In this document: positions 51,139-63,161 of the stretch, in pieces
How positions within the stretch are numbered: the first letter of the stretch is position 1
How the letters are laid out: every line of letters begins with the position of its first letter
Assembly: GCF_964019385.1 (NCBI RefSeq)
Contig: NC_088643.1
Span: 80,232,999 to 80,296,998 of the forward strand
DNA length: 64,000 nucleotides
Origin: Sycon ciliatum
Taxonomy: Eukaryota > Porifera > Calcarea > Leucosolenida > Sycettidae
Reading direction: 5' to 3'
Notes under the pieces: model-generated
The model's database searches: none
The model's input: the letters and a program-made list of their open reading frames with translations, nothing else
Told to the model about the DNA's origin: nothing
Made by a program: the position numbers and the translations under genes

Positions 51139-51864
51139 TGCATTATTTTTCGCTTTTTCATGATTTTTACAATTGTGTTAGAGCACACAGCACTCGATGC
51201 AGCATTTACCAGTGACTAAATAACTCCGCGTCTCCGACCATAACTGCAGCGTTCCCGTGAGCCTATTGGATTTCCGTCAGCCTGTTGAGATTATCTTCAT
51301 CTCGTCACATGTGAGCCTGTGTGTTTCATCCGTATCGTGGCACAATTACACAGACACGATTTCCAACTCAGGACGGTTCCGTTGCTCGAAGGGTTGGCGG
51401 TAAGAATTGCTACGCCGTCTGTAGCTGCATGGGAACTTGGCGAGTCGTCGTCTTTCTCCATAAATCCTGATCGTCACGCGAACAACAGCCACTATTGCCT
51501 AAAAACTACGACACAACAGTATCAAGCTCGCCCCAGCAGAAGGACACGAATGACGAGCGCTAAGATGGAGCCGGAGAAAGAGAGACAGGGTTTGCGAGAG
51601 CTGACTAGTGCAGGTACGCTGTCATCTCCTGAGGTGGTGGGCGAAGCAGCGAAGTGAAACGAAGAAAGATAGAACTTATTAGAAGGTATACGGAGGCACC
51701 AAAACCTATTGCCTGTCACATACTAAGTGCCATTTAGGGTTGACAGCTGTCAGCTGACAGCCTCAAAAATTTGAAAATCTGCTCAAAAAACTCTCGATCA
51801 GAACTCTGCGCACTCTCAAATGGAGCGCACAGTAAAAAAACTCGGCGACGAAGAACGCTTCGTA

Positions 51865-52008
51865 TCGACGCCCTGGACTGAATTCGGCACGTCCAACAAA
51901 CGGAATAGTGTTCTCTGATATATTCTCTACGTGCTGGGTATGGTCGCGTTTAGTTGGAAGCTCAGTGCATCACCACTTTCGATTTTGAGACTTGGCCGAT
52001 GGACTAAC
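51865..52008 (-). repeat. Inverted relative of the repeat at 48917-49070
   Basis: See the copy at 48917. This copy is followed (plus strand, leftwards) by the palindrome GACAGCTGTCAGCTGACAGC at 51740-51760. Confidence 0.7.
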
Positions 52009-52129
52009 TCTTGCTAGGGAGTTCCCAACTCCCTAGATCCCTGCCCCTGGTGTACTGAGTCCGCTGTAGATCTACAATAATCATGATAATGGAATGACTT
52101 ATGTTCAAGAGTTCATGTTGGGCTTGGGG

Positions 52130-52179
52130 GTTCTGAACCAGGGAGTAGTATAAATATAATACTACTCCCTGTTCTGAAC
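52130..52179. mobile_element. Miniature hairpin with 9-bp flanking direct repeats
   Basis: CAGGGAGTAGTA (52139-52150) and TACTACTCCCTG (52160-52171) form a 12-bp stem with a 9-base loop. GTTCTGAAC occurs at both sides (52130-52138; 52171-52179, sharing one base with the hairpin). CAGGGAGTAGTA also occurs near 36626 and its inverse near 48812. Confidence 0.5.
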
Positions 52180-53259
52180 TCTTGCCTTGGCGTAGACTAG
52201 AGCTCATGTCAATCTGGTCCGGTGTAGACCAAGTTGGTCTTGGCAAGATCAAGACTAGAGTAGAGTCAAGAATAACCTCCCCCCCCCCCCCCCCTACACA
52301 CGTGAGAACTAGACCTGGTCTAGTGAGAAGGCATTCTACTGCCTGTAATTCTGGTGAAGTAAAAAAATAAAGTAACAACAACACACACATAGTCTTGGTG
52401 TAGACGTATAGGCCTTCTGTCTGGTCTGACGTCGTGATGCATCAAGACAAGAGCACATGAATTAAATAGGAAGCAGTGGAAGGCAGAACCCGCCAGTGGA
52501 GACATCGCTATATGATATATCGCGGACAAGACTATGAACAGCAGACTTCAGAACGTCAGAAGATTAGCCAGCATCAGTGGATATCGCTCTGTAATTGCTT
52601 TCAAAAATTGAACTGCATGGTCAGTTAATGCCCGGTTAGCGGCATGTGCATCTGATGATGCCGCATCAACGGTTAACCTTCACGGTTGAAACATTTCAGG
52701 AGGCGCTTGAGTGTGACACAAAACGTCTCCCCCTTGTATGCCACTGTATTCTGTTGCCCTCGGGAAAACCATCACTGTGCTCACCAGTGCCGGCTCCACT
52801 CACCGACCAGCTCTTGGCGGATAATGCCGGCGAAAAAGTGGCATAATTTGCCAGCACTTTTTCTTGTATTTTAAACTGTGTATGTTTCATGCATATTTTT
52901 TTGGTATGTTCCTCTACATGTACATGTACATGACTGTATGTGGATTAAGGTTCGTATGGTTCTGCCAATTAATATTTCACTGCTTTTTTAGCAGAATCCA
53001 CCATTTTCAAAGTTTAGGCACTATCCGGCCGCCAACTTGGGACCGCTCTGGTAAGGGCGTGCTCACGTTGCAACAAGGGGCGAGCGTCCAAGCGACAGCG
53101 AAACATAGAAAGGCATGATCGCACGGTCATGCTCACACAAAGTGTAAAAACACCAAGGAAGGGTATTACGTGTTCAAATTTCTTGATACATGTATTCCGA
53201 AACTGATCGGTATGATTTTTCAAGATGCACGGTCCCAAATTAAAAGAAGCAACCTATCA

Positions 53260-53462
53260 CAATCTTCCTCAGCCTACTCAAGCTCAACTGATGAGGGGTG
53301 AATTCCCCGAAACACTGTGTATTGAGCAGGGACGGTGGTGTTTTCCGAATGGAAGGTGCGATGTGCTCCTCGTGTGCTGCGGAAGGCAGTCGTGAGTCAA
53401 GTGTGAGTTCGGCAGGGAGTGTGTGTTCCACGTACATGTAAAAGTCGCTACTTCTAAGTTCG
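53260..53462 (+). mobile_element. Solitary 203-bp hammerhead element with 8-bp target duplication
   Basis: Matches the right arm of the 33-kb inverted element from AATCTTCCTCAGCC through ACTTCTAAGTTCG. ACCTATCA lies immediately on each side (53252-53259, 53463-53470). This gives clean boundaries for one unit of the family. Confidence 0.82.
53282..53327 (+). ncRNA. Hammerhead ribozyme in the solitary element
   Basis: GCTCAA/TTGAGC stem I, CTGATGA core, GGGG/CCCC stem II with loop TGAATT, GAA, ACAC/GTGT stem III, GTA cleavage triplet (cut after A53321). One base in loop III differs from the 33-kb copies; all core bases are kept. Confidence 0.87.
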
Positions 53463-53470
53463 CGACCTAT

Positions 53471-55023
53471 CATGTTCAATTTTTTTAATGAACTACAATA
53501 TCCTTCTGAGGTTCCTGGTTAGCATGACATTGTATTTGTATACCAATAGGTCCAATGCTGCATGCTTTTGGGACCACTTCGATGTACTGTGTATAAAAAT
53601 CATCACTCACGGCACACTTGTGGATGGCTCATCATCTTCATTCTCAAGTTTGCAATGAGTCACTGATCACCTTTCTCGCATAGTCACTCACCCGGCTTGT
53701 CCCACCCACTCCGACAAGTAACAGTTAGTTATCAGTGGCCAGAGATACTGCGGAGCAATTTCCTGCAGCTTACGTCATCCCATTGCTGCTGATGTACAAG
53801 CCGCAACCAGATGTACTGAAATCACAGGTGGCATGTGGGACGAGACTTTCGCTTCCACTCTCGACAGAAGAGGTCAACCACACGGTCACGACATGCAGAC
53901 CAGGCATAACCAGACGGCATAACCAGTCGAGAGGCAGTGTGTAGATATCCATCGATCCCAATCCAGTAAAGTCGTGGGACCAACCAAACGGCTGTTATCA
54001 TGGGGGAGGGGTGGGGGGGGGGGGGGTGTACTTGACGGATCATGCATATGCAAACCATGGTGTATTCTAGCCACTCTTGCTTGACCTGCACTGTCTGTGT
54101 TGGTCTTGGCCCAATGATCGTCGGGTCATGTGGCACCTGGCGGTTAGTCGCCCAGTGAGTGACAGTACTGCTTTCCAAGGCTTCTAAGACCAACGGAACA
54201 GTTTCATCCACCGGAACCTCATCGTTCTGTCAATCACCTCTTCATTTGCTCCCGATTCTTACTTAGTTGTGTGACTGAGACAGAGTTACCGAAGTAAGAA
54301 TAAGAATGATAACGACCACCACCTCCGACCGCCGGTAGAGTTCTTGATCCTACCTGTACGTCACACTACGATCAGCTGTGATCAGCAAGTTAGTTGTGCA
54401 CACGTCCTGATCAGCTGATGTGGTCTCGTACTGACAAGACTGTAGTGTAGTGTTACTAGTGTAGGTCTATGACAGAAGTATTAGTTCACCAATCAGATTA
54501 TCTGCAATCATCTCGCTCGTCGATATGTCCCGACTCGACTCCTGTCCTGATCTGCAGATCTTTCGTCGTCAGTTGAGTTGTAGTTCAGAGCCAGAGCCGC
54601 ATGATTACAGACTCTGAGTCTGCCTAGCTCGGAGTACTCCATCGGCATCGCCCATCGATCATCGGGCATCGACAGCATGCAATGATGCAGTAGCGTAGCG
54701 AAACACATGACCAGATGACAGGAGTCCGACTCAGAACAGAAGTGCGTGTGACACTTGGACCATCTTGACAGTCTACATCTACAGACAGTAGTTGAGGCCA
54801 CGCTGAGCAATACATTTCGGCCCCAAATTCAGCCCAATCCGTACCAGGAAACGAACTATTGTAAGTTTGTGAAAAGCTGGACAACAAACAAAACAAATCG
54901 TATCAGCTCGCTCGTGAGCTACGAGTACTGTGATTCTTGAGCAGAACCAACGCATTGCGTGGCACCACGCACAACTAGTTCTGAAATTCTCTCAGCAGGT
55001 CGCTCGGTCTAATAATAGAGAAA
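53471..55023. other. Spacer upstream of mind bomb: no gene seen
   Basis: Contains a poly(G) run (54008-54026) and minus-strand open frame 53822-54211 without a recognisable domain. The mind bomb promoter is expected near its right end, but no clear core element is visible. Confidence 0.5.
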
Positions 55024-58000
55024 ATGCCCGTCCGAGTCGGCACTCGGGTTGTCCGAGGTCCTGACTGGAAATGGTCGAGTCAGGACAAGAGGTCCGGCAA
55101 TTTGGGCACAGTCTTCAAGGGCACGGCATCACAGGGATGGGTGTCGGTGCACTGGGACCACGGGCATACGGCTAATTACCGATGCGGTGCCGATGGCAAG
55201 TACGACATTAGTATCTACGACAACGCGGCGGGCGGTAAGTAGAGTAGAGTAGTCCAATGAACGCGACACGTACACTTGTCTTTTCCTCCTGAGCGCCTCT
55301 CCCATGGCCCACAGGCACAGGATGTTATAATCTAGCGACAGCCTAGGAGGACTGAACGTAGGCTGCATGTGTGTGTGTGTGCCTGCCTGAGACACCAAGA
55401 CGAAAACAAACTATCATTCTGTAGAACTGAAATGAAAATTTCAATTTGTGACTGTGGGCACTTGTGTGTGTGTGGGGGGGGGGGGGGGGGGGCACTAGCA
55501 GTGATAATGACATTTTCATTCATGATCAGATGGTGTATCATTTTTTCAAGGTAGCAATACACTCGATACCCAAGTTGGTTACTGCTGCAGTAATCATGAA
55601 GAACTCTGATTTCAGAGGCCAGTTCCAGTTTTACCTAAACATTTCTGACAGTGTGACAGATGACAGACTGACTTCCTATAAAATGTATGGGGAAAAAGGA
55701 GGACAAACTGTTACGAGTTATTTAATTGGCTCACCATCCGAGTATAAAATCATAAAATGTATCTATGATTTTGTGGACTGCAAGCTTTGTGCAGGCGTGT
55801 AGCACCGCCGTTGGAGGTGGTCCAGCTGGAGGGGGTCCGGGGGATGCCCCCCCCCCTGTGAAAATTTTTAAATTAGGGTTTTTAGGGTGCAGAATCCTGC
55901 ACTCATCTGTTCTTCAATGACCTGCTTGTGAAGGTCTATGCGTTTGATATGGTCTAAACTCTGCTATCTGCAGGTGTGGCACACCGTGGCATAACATGTG
56001 ACTGTTGCCGTTCCGACAACGTCACGGGTGTGCGCTGGAAGTGCTCCGTGTGCTACGACTATGACTTGTGCAACCGGTGCTTTCACAAGGGCGCGCACGA
56101 CAAGGCACACCAGTTCTACCGAATCGACGAGAAGGATGGGCCATGGTGGGTTTGTGCATGTGCGGTACATGCTGATGCCATCCCATCAACATGGCGGTGG
56201 TGTTGTCCTATCTACGTATCAATAATCGGCCTTGAAAGTGATGGCATACCGTATTTTCCGGAGTATAAGCCGCACGTTGAACACTCAAAATTTGCCCAAA
56301 AAAGGGGTAGTGGCTTATACTCCGATGATCAAATTAGCCGTGATAAATAGGGCAGATGTCTGCATTTTGTGGCAAGAAAATGGGGGTGCGGGGGTGCAGG
56401 GGTGCAGGGGTGCGGCTTATACTCCGGAAAACATGGTACATGTAAGTGAACTGGCATTAGCAATGACTAATAGCGCCTTCTGGCCTGGCCCTCTCTGGCA
56501 TTAGCAATGACTAATAGCGCCTTCTGGCCTGGCCCTCTCTGGCATTAGCAATGACTAATAGCGCCTTCTGGCCTGGCCCTCTCTGGCATTAGCAATCCTT
56601 TAAAGTACAGTGTGTAGCGTGTAGGCTCTTCGTGTTGCACCCTCCGTGACCCTTGCAGTGTTGCACCCTCCGTGACCCTTGCTGTGTTGCACCCTCCGTG
56701 ACCCTTGCGGTGTTGCACCCTCCGTGACCCTTGCAGTGTGAATTTTTCTGTGCCCGGAGTGGGTCCTCCACTGGGAGGGCCCAGTCCTGTCACTTCCGGT
56801 GGATGTCTCACCCTCCTGTGAAGGAAAACCACCCAAACGTGTATGGATCCATAGAGACGTAGCACTGTCAAGCCCTAATGATAACCTATTGCCGGGGGGG
56901 GGGGGGGGGGGGGGGGCAGTGGGTTTCTACACACTGTACAGGTAGCATTGAAATGCACAACCCTCCAAAAAGACGAGAATAAAGCAGCCATCAAAAGTCA
57001 CAACGATATGATGCCTACACACCCGTGCCAATGGGGTGGTAAACCAAGCTTGGAGGATGGACCAGTCCTTGCCATTATTGGCATCTAGTGACAGGGGTAG
57101 AGTTACTAGAGTATAGAAAATTGTGATCATTTTTTGCACAAGCCATAACCTTGTCTTTCAGATTTCAACGCCATTGCTACCAGTATATCCCAGATGGGTT
57201 GCCCATTCAAAGATGTTCTTTCCCTTTTATTGCTAGTCCCAACTGCCTTTTGCATTTGGGCTGCACATGTTTATTAATTTTGTTTTGTTCTGTTTTGTTT
57301 TTTCCACTGCCTCAGGATTTTGACACCCAGGCGCACATCCTCTTCACGGTCCCAGCTGTTGGGCATTGTACCAGGTGCGGTGGTTGCACGCGGCCCGGAT
57401 TGGAAGTGGGGACCACAAGACGGTATGTGCTTGCGAATGGCTGGCGCCTAGGGGTATATTATGTGGGGGGGGGGGGGCGGGAGGATGTAACTTATGGGGG
57501 AAGGGGGGAGGGCTAAATGTATGCGGCGGTGACTCTAACTGGCCGCACACGTTAATGTGGATTTACTTTGTGGCGTGATGTATGAGATATCATATCTGGC
57601 ACCAATGTACTAATGTGCTACCGTATTTCCCCGTAAGTTAGTACGTACTAACTTTCGAACTTAGCAGCCACATGACTACTAACTTTCAGGGGTGGTACTA
57701 TCTTTCGGGGAGTACTTTTTTATCGGGGTAAATGACACGCAGTGGGAAGCCTGCGCAACTCTAGTGTCCGTGCATATGATGTATGTACTGTACGGTGTCT
57801 GTACATGTAGGACAGGTACGAACTTACTATCTTTCGGGGGGGGGGGGGGGGGGGGGGGACTGTCTTTCGGGGTGATAACCTCGGCAGTGGAAAGTGCGTT
57901 TTATAGGGGGTACTAAGTCATTGGGGAGAACTAACTTACGGGGAAATACGGTAATGTATCCTGCACTCCCACCATTATCCAGTGTTGGCAGATTGCACGG

Positions 58001-59477
58001 TGCACGCTTTGCATTCTACCCTTTGTCCTGTAGGTGGCCCTTTGGGTGCATTGCTGGGTGTTAAAGGACAAGGAAAGGTGTTGGCCGTCAGGGATTGGAG
58101 CGAGGATGGTTCCACTGGCAAGGTACATCTCTTCGTCCGTATTTAGCTGTGTTGATCTGCTGATTTGTCTTTATCCCAGCTGGACAGCCTCTCCCGGCTT
58201 GTCTACAAATGCCGCAGTAATAGACTCAGCTTCGGAGTTTTTGAAGGGCAATGAATGCTGGGAATACATACAGGCATGGCATTGAGCTGATGACTTTTAC
58301 TTTCCTGTAACGCTAATGTTCGGCAGATGGATGCTGCAAGAATCTCGTGGGCGGCTGGCGGTACCAACAATTATCGTGTTGGCTACGAAGGAAATGTGAG
58401 TACGCACCTGTTTCAATTTGCCAAGTGCTTGCATTCAACATTCTAGCTGGTTGTTTGCCGTGATCCCCCCTTTTAGGACTCTTGCCCCATGTTGAGAGTG
58501 GCTAGCCCGGACCACACTGAGATGGTGGCCTTATCAGTATAAGAGAGACTGATGATTTTGTATTTTTTTGTATTTTGTGTTCATGGATTCTCCACAGTCC
58601 TCAGAGCCTAAATCAAGGCAGTCTCCGTTTCCATATGCGATTGTTGTGCAAAATAAAGTATAACTGTGTGCTGCTATGTTCATGAAGGTTGACCTTAAGG
58701 CAGTCCAGGATCCAAGCTCTAGTGACAGTGATGCTCTGTACTATTATCCGGAGCATCTAGCTGCAATTGGTATGTAATGTTAGCACATATTGTACATAAT
58801 CCCAATTGATCGTTGCCAATAGTATTTCCGAATCATAGTGATTGTGTTTTTCTGATTATACTGCTGCTTTTGAAGCATGCTACAGAAGTGCAATTGCTAT
58901 GCTAATTGCCGTTGGCCTTGCTTCCATCGGCCCAACTATGGACTCGGTTTGCGAATAGCTTGGGCAATGTGGTGCCGGAGTGGGTGAGAGTGAGATGGGG
59001 GGGGGGGGGGGGGGGGGGCATGTGATTCTATTGTGAAGGTTGGGAGGGGGGGGGGGGGGTGGTGCTCGTGCGTGTGCTCGAGTGTTGTCTAGTGTGGCTA
59101 GCTGTTAGTTGGGTGTACTATGTCAAACTACATATTCCATACCTAAAGTGTGGTTGTCAATGGCTTGGCCGAATGACTTGCCAATGTCACTTGTGTTCCT
59201 TGACGACCTTTAGGTAAACACTACAGCAGTGAAACCTGTGGCGCCTTTTCAGTTGGTGACCCAGTAAAGATCACTACCAGCTTGGACAGCTTGAGACGGG
59301 CTCAGAGCGGAACGCCAGAATGTAGCTGGGACAGCAGAATGAGTCAGGTAACTTGAAAACACTTCAATCTTCCGTGCAAGGTTACAGACTGTTTTTGTGC
59401 TTTCAAATCTTTGTTTTAAAATGTTGTTGTTGTTGTTGTTGTTGTTGTCGTTGTCGTCGTTGTCGTTGTCGTTGTCG

Positions 59478-59532
<55 letters not shown>

Positions 59533-59604
59533 CGTTGTTGTTGTCGTTGTCGTTGTTGTTGTTGTTGCTGTTGTTGTTGCTGTTGTTGTTGCTGTTGTTG
59601 TTGC

Positions 59605-59637
<33 letters not shown>

Positions 59638-62600
59638 CGTTGTTACTGCAGCTGCTTCTGTTGCAGTTGCTGTTTATGTGCTGTGGTGTGTGTGTGGGGG
59701 GGGGGGGATCTCAGAGTTTGCAGGACAGAAGTGATGGGCATGCGAATGCATTCACAATGCAAGATTGTGCCGAAGCTCACGGAGTCACTTTTGTGTACAT
59801 CTGCAGTTTCCGGGATTAATTGGTCGCGTTCGCAATTTCCCCACACGAAACAGTGCGAATGTTGAAGTTCACGTCGCAGGCCTGGGCCGGTCTTTTCAAA
59901 TCAGCTTATCAGCACTGCAGGCGATGGCTGTCCAACGAGTGGGTGATCGTGTCCGAGTGACGTCCAGTAAGGCAGAGGCTGTACTTCATCAACGCGGCCA
60001 TGGTGGTTGGAATGAAGCCATGGCCGGTGTCCTCGGTAAAGTAGGGCAGATTGTGAACATAGACAGTGATGGAGATGCACGTGTTCGCTTCTCCAATGGC
60101 CAGTCCTGGACGTTCAGCCCAAGGTGTCTGACTCACGTTTCAAGGGGCGCAGTTGACAGCAGCACACTGAAGGAGAGCGATGACAGTAAGGACTTAGACA
60201 TCATACGTTTATCTATGAGATAGCTGAGGGTGCTTGCAAGTAAGATAGACAGGGTTTATCTATGAGGTAGCTGAAGGTACTTGCAAGTAAGATAGACAGG
60301 GTTTATCTATGAGATAGCTGAGGGTGCTTGCAAGTAAGATAGACAGGTTGAGCAGTAACAGTACTGCTGTCGTGGGCATGGAAATCCGGTCGCACGTCTA
60401 GCGGCCCCAGGGCGCTGGCTACGCAGCCGTGGGTAAGCGGAACACACATGCATTTATGCGCTGTAGCGCGCTGGTCGGATCAACATGTGCACTGCAGTCT
60501 GCATGCAGCGTTCTGTACGCGCGGAGGGCGCCGTCCCCGGTCAATTGACTGGATTTCCATGTACACGACAGTAGTTGAACCGGTGGCTTTTACGCAATGT
60601 TGTGAAAATACTGTAGTGTGAAGGCTGCTGCACTTGAAAGCTTTGCATATTCACCCTATGTGGGTAAAATAGTGGGAAGTATTAAATGCTCATTAGTTGA
60701 GTCAATTGTGTGTTGCTCCCTACGTGGGAGCTCGCGCTTTTCCTGCCGACTTGAATTCTCACTTGACTGACTCACGACTGCCATCCCGAGCACACGAGAA
60801 GCTCCGTTTCCAGTGCGACAAACACCTCGTGAACACCAGATAACTTAGCAGCGTGAGTCAGTGTCGCTCTTGGAGGTGTTGAACGAACGATGAGGACCGT
60901 TGGCCATTCACTCCGTTGTTGCCTCCAAGCCATCTAATTTGCAAGCCCGCGCTGGGGACAACAATGTGAAGAAGAGGTTGGTGCGACTTCGGCGATACTT
61001 GGGGAATTGTGTGTTGCTCCCCACGTGGGAGCTCGTGCTTTTCCTGCCGACTTGAATTCTCACTTGACTGATTCACGACTGCCATCCAGAGCACACGAGA
61101 AGTCCATCAAACCTTCCACTTGGCAAACCTGCAAGAAAGCACCACTCCCTGCTCAATACACAGTGTTTCGGGGAATTCACCCTGGCCTCATCAGTTGAGC
61201 TTGCGTCGGCTGAGGAAGATTGACGGTGTTTGAAGAGTACCACAGATATAGCGCTCTTCAGACCAAACCATCACCAGGGATACAAACTTACAGAGATGCT
61301 CCGTTTCCAGCGCGACAAACACCTCGTGAACACCAGATAGCAGCGTGAGTCAGCGTCGCTTATGGAGGTGCTGAGCAAACGCTGAGGAACGTTGGCCATT
61401 CACAACGTTGGTGCCTCCAAACCATCTAATTACCAGTTGTCAGTCAGTCAAGTGAGAATTCAAGTTGGCAGGAAAAGCGCGAGCTACCATGTAGGGAGCC
61501 ACACACAATTCCCCAAGTATCGCCGAAGTCGCGCCAACCTCTTCTTCACATTGTTATCCCCAGCGCGGGCTTGCGAAATAGATGGTTTGGAGGCAACAAC
61601 GTTGTGAACGGCCAACGGTCCTCAGCGTAAATATAGCGTATATAGCGCATAACTGTTATAGGGCCCCAGCTGTTGTTCTACCAAGTGAATTACATTCTTA
61701 TTGAAGTGAGCTCGTTTTTCTGCAAGGTTCGTGAAGCACCAAGATTATGTAGGGACTCGCTGGACTGTGCTGTATGCCTGTACTGCTCAATGTTGATCAT
61801 TGCGTGCAGGTGACCAAATGATGCGAATGCTTGGAAGACTGCTTGGAATACCGGATGGCGGTGGCGATGATTCCGGTGATAGCGGCTTTGTGCGCCTGTA
61901 CAATGCGTCCTCCGAGGGTGATGCGGAAAAAGTCCGAGAAGTGCTGAAAAGTGATCGAAGTGTGGTAAGCTTAGGAGTACTTTGAACTGTGTTACTTGAA
62001 ACCTTGATTGTTCTTATTAAAACACTGAAGTGTTAGTTCTGCTTGAACATATAGGAGAAGATGGCTGCTCCCAATGACTCACAACTGCCGTCTAGCGGGA
62101 TAGAAACGTGGTGAAGATCTGCCCAGTTTATAGAGCATTCAACTTGTTCATTCAGGACTAACAAGTAATCCAAAATGACGAAAATATGCCCTGGGCACAG
62201 TTTTTAAGTATTTTGTTATGGTATCATGACAGTGCTGTACACACCACTGCTTCCATTTAATGCTGACTCTATGTCCACATTCATGCAGGTTCGCACTGCC
62301 AGTGAAAGTTAATTGCTGAATCCTAACTGTAGTTCGCTCTTTTTTGCCCTTGGGCTATCTCTAGAACTATGGCAATGTTCTATATTTTTTAAACTCTTGG
62401 CTATGCACTGCTATCAGAAGATGGATCTCTCTTGCCATAGCTGTTGTGGACAGTGTGAGATTCCCTGAGACTAGCAAGTATTTAGAGACACTGTGTGAAT
62501 GCCTTCTCCATGCTCGACGATAGATAAATCGGACGCACAATGGAGTATGCCCATTGCAAGTGGCAGCGTACAAAGGTAAAACAGGCTGTCTCAATGCTCT

Positions 62601-63161
62601 GCTGGACAGTGGGGCAAATACAGAGTTGAAGGACAACGATGGAGACACGGCGTTGGCTTTTGCTATTGCCGGGTAAGCACTGCCGGTTCAGTTGTCCTTC
62701 TAGCGATGCCTATGATTGATTTTGGCTGCTCTATTTCGTTTGCTGAAGCTTGCAAGGGCTCTGAAGGTGCGTGTACTTGCACTACGATGATTACCTTGCA
62801 AAGAATCACACTGAATTGGTACACACTGAGGCATGTTCACTTACTGTGCCATATGATAGGGAGTTCCGGAGAGCGGATGAGAATGAAATGAGGCTACAGA
62901 TGCGTATTGTACTTTCAGAAGAAATGAATCCCATCTAGTGTTGTCATATGTTTGCTTCTTAGCCTTAGAGCAGTCACATTGTGTATTGCTGTGATACTAT
63001 ACAGGAATGAATCAAGCTGTGCACGCATCCTGCTTGATCACGGTGCAAATGCAAACGCTCGCAACAACAAAGGCCAAGCCGCACTGCACATAGCATGCCA
63101 CAATGGATATATTCAATGTGTGCGGGTACTCGTGAGGCATGGCGTTTCTACCAGCTTGAAG
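55024..63161 (+). CDS. MIB: Mind bomb-type E3 ubiquitin ligase (5' part)
   Basis: Mind bomb ubiquitinates Delta/Jagged ligands to drive Notch signalling. Exons: 55024-55234, 55974-56145, 57316-57422, 58034-58122, 58327-58395, 58688-58769, 59214-59347, 59807-60185, 61810-61964, 62524-62672, 63005-63161; all phases match. Domain order: MIB_HERC2 1 (GTRVVRGPDWKWSSQD, about residues 5-70), ZZ zinc finger (C-D-C-C...C-x2-C...CNRCF-HKGAH, 75-125), MIB_HERC2 2 (ARGPDWKWGPQDGG...YRVGYEGN, 150-220), two REP-type modules (GHGGWNEAM...WTFSPRCL, 265-420), then ankyrin repeats (NGVCPLQVAAYKG, G-x-A-A-L-H-I-A-C-H-N-G). The ATG at 55024 begins one residue-run before domain 1, as in the family. The remaining ankyrins and the C-terminal RINGs lie beyond 64000. 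MIB1 versus MIB2 is not settled. Confidence 0.93.
56248..56437. mobile_element. MITE with ACCGTATTTTCCGG ends
   Basis: The end CCGTATTTTCCGGAGTATAA with following GCCGCAC reappears inverted (to 56436), TA on each side. 188 bp, non-coding, in a mind bomb intron. Internal GGGGTGCAG repeats at 56385-56412. Confidence 0.85.
56453..56596 (+). repeat. 44-bp minisatellite, 3.3 copies
   Basis: Units beginning GGCATTAGCAATGACTAATA repeat without change 16 bp right of the preceding MITE. Confidence 0.95.
56633..56738 (+). repeat. 26-bp minisatellite, 4 copies
   Basis: Units of TGTTGCACCCTCCGTGACCC plus TTGCNG, differing only at one position. In the same mind bomb intron as the 44-bp array. Confidence 0.95.
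56894..56916 (+). repeat. Poly(G) run of about 23
   Basis: One of the longest G runs in the window, in the mind bomb gene. Others of 13 or more lie near 12361, 12601, 13601, 17018, 21577, 32361, 35852, 45553, 54010, 55473, 57838, 58998 and 59047, and as poly(C) at 33790, 38132, 38216, 40975 and 52279. Confidence 0.95.
57621..57951. mobile_element. MITE with CCGTATTTCCCCGTAAGTTA ends
   Basis: The end CCGTATTTCCCCGTAAGTTA is inverted at 57930-57951; TA flanks both ends (57619-57620, 57952-57953). Its outer CCGTATTT matches the MITE at 56248, with the same TA target. Internal CTAACTTTCGGGG blocks repeat around a 22-base G run. Sits between mind bomb exons 3 and 4. Confidence 0.85.
59421..59648 (+). 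repeat. (TTG)n trinucleotide array
   Basis: About 75 TTG units with scattered TCG and CTG variants, followed by TG and a G run at 59697-59707. Intronic between mind bomb exons 7 and 8, so the long Leu/Cys frames it creates are not coding. Confidence 0.95.
60204..60347 (+). repeat. 47-bp minisatellite, 3 copies
   Basis: Units of GTTTATCTATGAGATAGCTG plus AGGGTGCTTGCAAG and AAGATAGACAGG start 18 bp after the donor of mind bomb exon 8. Confidence 0.93.
60706..61640. mobile_element. Compound foldback copy of the hammerhead-2 family
   Basis: A block starting TTGCTCCCTACGTGGGAGCT and running to GAGCACACGAGAAG occurs directly repeated at 60714 and 61011, and inverted at about 61441-61500. The segment 60880-61005 is the inverse of 61505-61640 (GTTGGCCATTCAC, TGGCATTGTGAAG-like parts, CGGCGATACTTGGGGAATT). 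The middle (61140-61350) matches the 33-kb element, including ACCAAACCATCACCAGGG. Lies in the mind bomb intron between exons 8 and 9. Confidence 0.75.
61151..61200 (-). ncRNA. Degraded hammerhead ribozyme
   Basis: Same stem I, CTGATGA, GAA and stem III as the other family members, but stem II has a four-base insertion, leaving G10.1-C11.1 and a GGG/CCC helix separated by a bulge. Probably weak or inactive. Confidence 0.65.

Noticed and set aside
53822-54211. 129-codon minus-strand frame as a retroviral-type integrase fragment
   Set aside because: A short R-L-V-M-P stretch is suggestive, but the zinc-binding His/Cys pattern is missing.
59353-59865. Leu- or Cys-rich open frame of 170 codons
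   Set aside because: A (TTG)n tract in a mind bomb intron; the real exon starts at 59807 in another frame.
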